Part shown: positions 41,863 through 43,306 of the stretch, in pieces
Position numbering within the stretch: the first letter of the stretch is position 1
Layout of the letters: each line of letters starts with the position of its first letter
Assembly (NCBI GenBank): GCA_018399715.1
Contig: JAGYNR010000007.1
Coordinates: forward strand, 1-43,306
DNA from: Desulfobacterales bacterium
GTDB lineage: Bacteria; Desulfobacterota; Desulfobacteria; Desulfobacterales; SKZT01
Reading direction: 5' to 3'
Length of the DNA stretch: 43,306 nucleotides
Notes under the pieces: model-generated
What the model was told of the DNA's origin: nothing
The model's input: the letters and a program-made list of their open reading frames with translations, nothing else
Databases searched by the model: none
Made by a program: the position numbers and the translations under genes

Positions 41863-42907
41863 AAGTTCAAACCATATCCCTGTAGCCTGGTGGATCATTT
41901 GGGCTGCAATTATCTGGCTGTTGCTCATCTCATACCTTCATTTATATCTTAACGGTCAAAATATCAACCGAAATATCATTAATATGGGATACATGCCGGT
42001 TATTACAAATCTGGCATGTCCATTGTTGGATTATGCCAGTCGCAGCGGCGTTGGTATCCAGTTTAACGCCATTAAATTTTCCTCCTTTGCCGAAATGGCT
42101 GAAGCGCTTCGAAATGATGACATCCAGGTAGCCTTTATTATCGCTCCCCTATCCATCGTGCTTCAACAGCAAGGAGTAGATGTCAGGGTTATTTGTATCG
42201 GAAACCGACATGAAAGTACTCTGGTAACTGCCAAATCACAAAAAATTCATTCAATTACTGACCTGGCCGGAAAAACGGTCGCAGTGCCGATGCGCTATTC
42301 AGGCCACAACCTGAGCATGCTTCAACTGATGGAAAAATACGGCATGGAAAAAAAAATAAATATAGTTGAAATGAACCCCCCGGACATGGCTTCCGGCCTC
42401 ACTACCGGTTCTCTTTCCGCTTACTATGTAGGTGAACCCTTTGCCGCCCAAACCATAAAAAATGGAGATTCATGTGTTTTGTTTTATGTTGAGGAAATCT
42501 GGCCTGATTTTATCTGCAATCTGGTTTTGGTTCGCCAGGCATTCATCGATAAAGATCCCAATGTGATCCAAACCCTGGTGACCGGAGCCGCCCGTTCTGG
42601 CATATGGGCGAACCAACATCCAAAGGAAACAGCAAAGATTGCCAGCCAATACTGGAATCAGCCATCCGAACTGATCGAATACGCCCTCACCCATCCCGAA
42701 AATAGAATTATCTATGACCATTTTGTTCCACGAGTAGCAGAACTTCAGCAGCTCGCAGACCTGATGCAGCATTTCAACCTGGTTGTTTCCAATGATATTA
42801 CAGGGCTGGTAGAAGACCGTTTTGCCAAAAATGTCAATCTCAACGAGGTAACCAATCTCGACAGTATTTTCAGACCGCCCTTATTCATTGGAAAAAAAGC
42901 AAAATAG
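41852..42907 (+). CDS. Membrane-anchored NMT1/SsuA-like solute-binding protein
   Basis: A 351-residue type-II solute-binding protein for the adjacent permease and ATPase. Residues ~11-33 form an uncleaved-looking membrane helix (WWIIWAAIIWLLL) without a lipobox or signal cleavage motif, so the protein is probably tethered to the inner membrane. The binding domain has INMGYMPVITN, VAFIIAPLSIVLQQQGVDV, ITDLAGKTVAVPMRYSGHN and YYVGEPFAA, typical of NrtA/SsuA relatives. GGGAG precedes the ATG. The stop TAG takes its last base from a dispersed repeat that starts at 42907. It is the last gene before a strong terminator. Close linkage to the receptor suggests it might also present ligand to it; this is speculation. 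Confidence 0.9.
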   Translation: MRFRSSNHIPVAWWIIWAAIIWLLLISYLHLYLNGQNINRNIINMGYMPVITNLACPLLDYASRSGVGIQFNAIKFSSFAEMAEALRNDDIQVAFIIAPLSIVLQQQGVDVRVICIGNRHESTLVTAKSQKIHSITDLAGKTVAVPMRYSGHNLSMLQLMEKYGMEKKINIVEMNPPDMASGLTTGSLSAYYVGEPFAAQTIKNGDSCVLFYVEEIWPDFICNLVLVRQAFIDKDPNVIQTLVTGAARSGIWANQHPKETAKIASQYWNQPSELIEYALTHPENRIIYDHFVPRVAELQQLADLMQHFNLVVSNDITGLVEDRFAKNVNLNEVTNLDSIFRPPLFIGKKAK

Positions 42908-42942
42908 TGCCCGAACGAAAACTGTCTTTTTCGTTCAGGCAT
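42907..42942. repeat. Dispersed palindromic repeat, short hairpin form, copy 4
   Basis: TGCCCGAACGAAAA (42908-42921) and TTTTCGTTCAGGCA (42928-42941) form a 14-bp stem with a 6-base loop. AAAATA lies on both sides (42901-42906 and 42943-42948), a candidate target duplication. The G at 42907 is the last base of the binding-protein stop codon. It directly precedes the operon terminator. Confidence 0.8.
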
Positions 42943-42948
42943 AAAATA

Positions 42949-42986
42949 AAACATCGGGAAATTTAAATTGACATATCCCGATGTTT
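42949..42986. terminator. Strong bidirectional terminator
   Basis: AAACATCGGGA (42949-42959) and TCCCGATGTTT (42976-42986) form a perfect 11-bp stem with a 16-base loop. It is flanked by an A-rich run on the left and CATTTTATTTT on the right, so it can work in both directions. It ends the plus-strand operon and the convergent minus-strand zinc-ribbon gene. Confidence 0.85.
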
Positions 42987-43026
42987 CATTTTATTTTGGT
43001 ATATCCTGCCTTGATACAAAAGAAGA

Positions 43027-43233
43027 TTATTGTCTCATTTTACATTCCTTATCCCACTCCGGGCAGGCTGTTTTCATATCAGTTGTGTATTTGGCCAGGC
43101 ATTCACTGCATTCCATTTCCACATTGGGCACATCACCAAACTTTTCCCTGATTTCATCGGCGGTCAAATGAGAAACTGCGCTACATCCGCATTGGGGACA
43201 AGCCGTTTTGATAGTATAAACCTTACCGCTCAT
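43027..43233 (-). CDS. Small cysteine-rich zinc-ribbon-like protein
   Basis: A 68-residue protein with CPQCGC near the N-terminus, CSEC in the middle and single cysteines at CPEW and KECK. The first two CxxC-type pairs, about 30 residues apart, look like a zinc ribbon. AGGAGG at ideal spacing precedes the ATG, so expression is likely. It converges on the chemosensory operon across a shared terminator. The function is unknown, and no specific family is recognised. Confidence 0.75.
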   Translation of the reverse strand: MSGKVYTIKTACPQCGCSAVSHLTADEIREKFGDVPNVEMECSECLAKYTTDMKTACPEWDKECKMRQ

Positions 43234-43249
43234 TTTGCACCTCCTGAAT

Positions 43250-43306
43250 TAGTGCCTGAGCGAAAACTGTCTTTTTCGCCAATATCTGCGTCAGACTCAA
43301 ATTTTA
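43250..43306 (+). repeat. Dispersed palindromic repeat, copy 5 (cut by window edge)
   Basis: Starts TAGTGCCTGAGCGAAAACTG and runs through CTTTTTCGCCAATATCTGC to the window end, matching the minus-strand reading of copy 1 closely and the half copy at 19501. Its other end lies outside the window, so whether it is full length is unknown. Confidence 0.75.

Noticed and set aside
9688-43306. The repeat family considered as a CRISPR array
   Set aside because: Copies are kilobases apart, differ in length and carry terminal inverted repeats; no regular spacers or cas genes are present.

Overview
The window looks like a chromosomal stretch of an AT-rich, anaerobic, Gram-negative bacterium, most plausibly a sulfate-reducer relative of the Desulfobacterales (Desulfobacterota). 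This is inferred from gene content: ThrH-type threonine synthesis, single-chain class I fumarase, menaquinone methyltransferase, abundant two-component and sigma-54 signalling, and several small CxxC proteins. No rRNA, tRNA, CRISPR array, transposase or phage gene was seen.

Layout. 1-3044 (minus): aminotransferase, hom and a window-truncated thrH, a homoserine/threonine operon. 3152-7350 (plus): purM, a 52-codon ORF, a WecA/MraY-type transferase fused to the membrane and Rossmann part of a FlaA1/CapD-type protein, and tsaD. 7377-9373 (minus): a zinc-ribbon protein and an acetolactate-synthase-like ThDP enzyme. 9889-13732 (plus): a secreted His-rich protein, then a LolA-like protein with two FtsX-type permeases but no ATPase. 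13791-17561 (minus): PP2C phosphatase, a decayed trypsin-like protease, a frameshifted CsgG-like lipoprotein and class I fumarase. 17763-22632 (plus): double-FHA protein, HAD protein, receiver protein, metallophosphoesterase, Ser/Thr kinase with a DUF1566-like tail, and a small protein. With the divergent PP2C this forms an eukaryotic-like phospho-signalling neighbourhood. 22680-23483 (minus): ubiE/menG.

23726-42907 (plus) is the most interesting part. A PAS histidine kinase and an NtrC-type sigma-54 activator overlap by 4 bp. Directly downstream lie a symmetric GTCGTC/GACGAC site, a -24/-12 (sigma-54) promoter and a leader with a 16-bp stem and a possible pseudoknot. There follow 13 co-directional genes: receiver, zinc ribbon-receiver-CheB-like, chemoreceptor, CheW, CheY, HAMP membrane protein, a large CheA with a second His-less HPt-like domain, receiver-PATAN-receiver-CheB-like, receiver-CheB-like, zinc ribbon-ParA, and a NitT/TauT-type ABC permease, ATPase and membrane-anchored binding protein. 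All three CheB-like domains have lost catalytic residues, and the cluster has no cheR, cheD, cheC, cheX or cheZ. I read it as a chemosensory system in which the methylesterase fold has become a set of non-catalytic phospho-dependent adaptors, tied to a solute transporter and an array-positioning ATPase. This is inference from residues and gene order.

A dispersed palindromic repeat family (ends GTGYCYGAACGAAAAC) occurs five times, as a 141-bp form, truncated halves and about 37-bp hairpins. One copy supplies the last base of the binding-protein stop codon.
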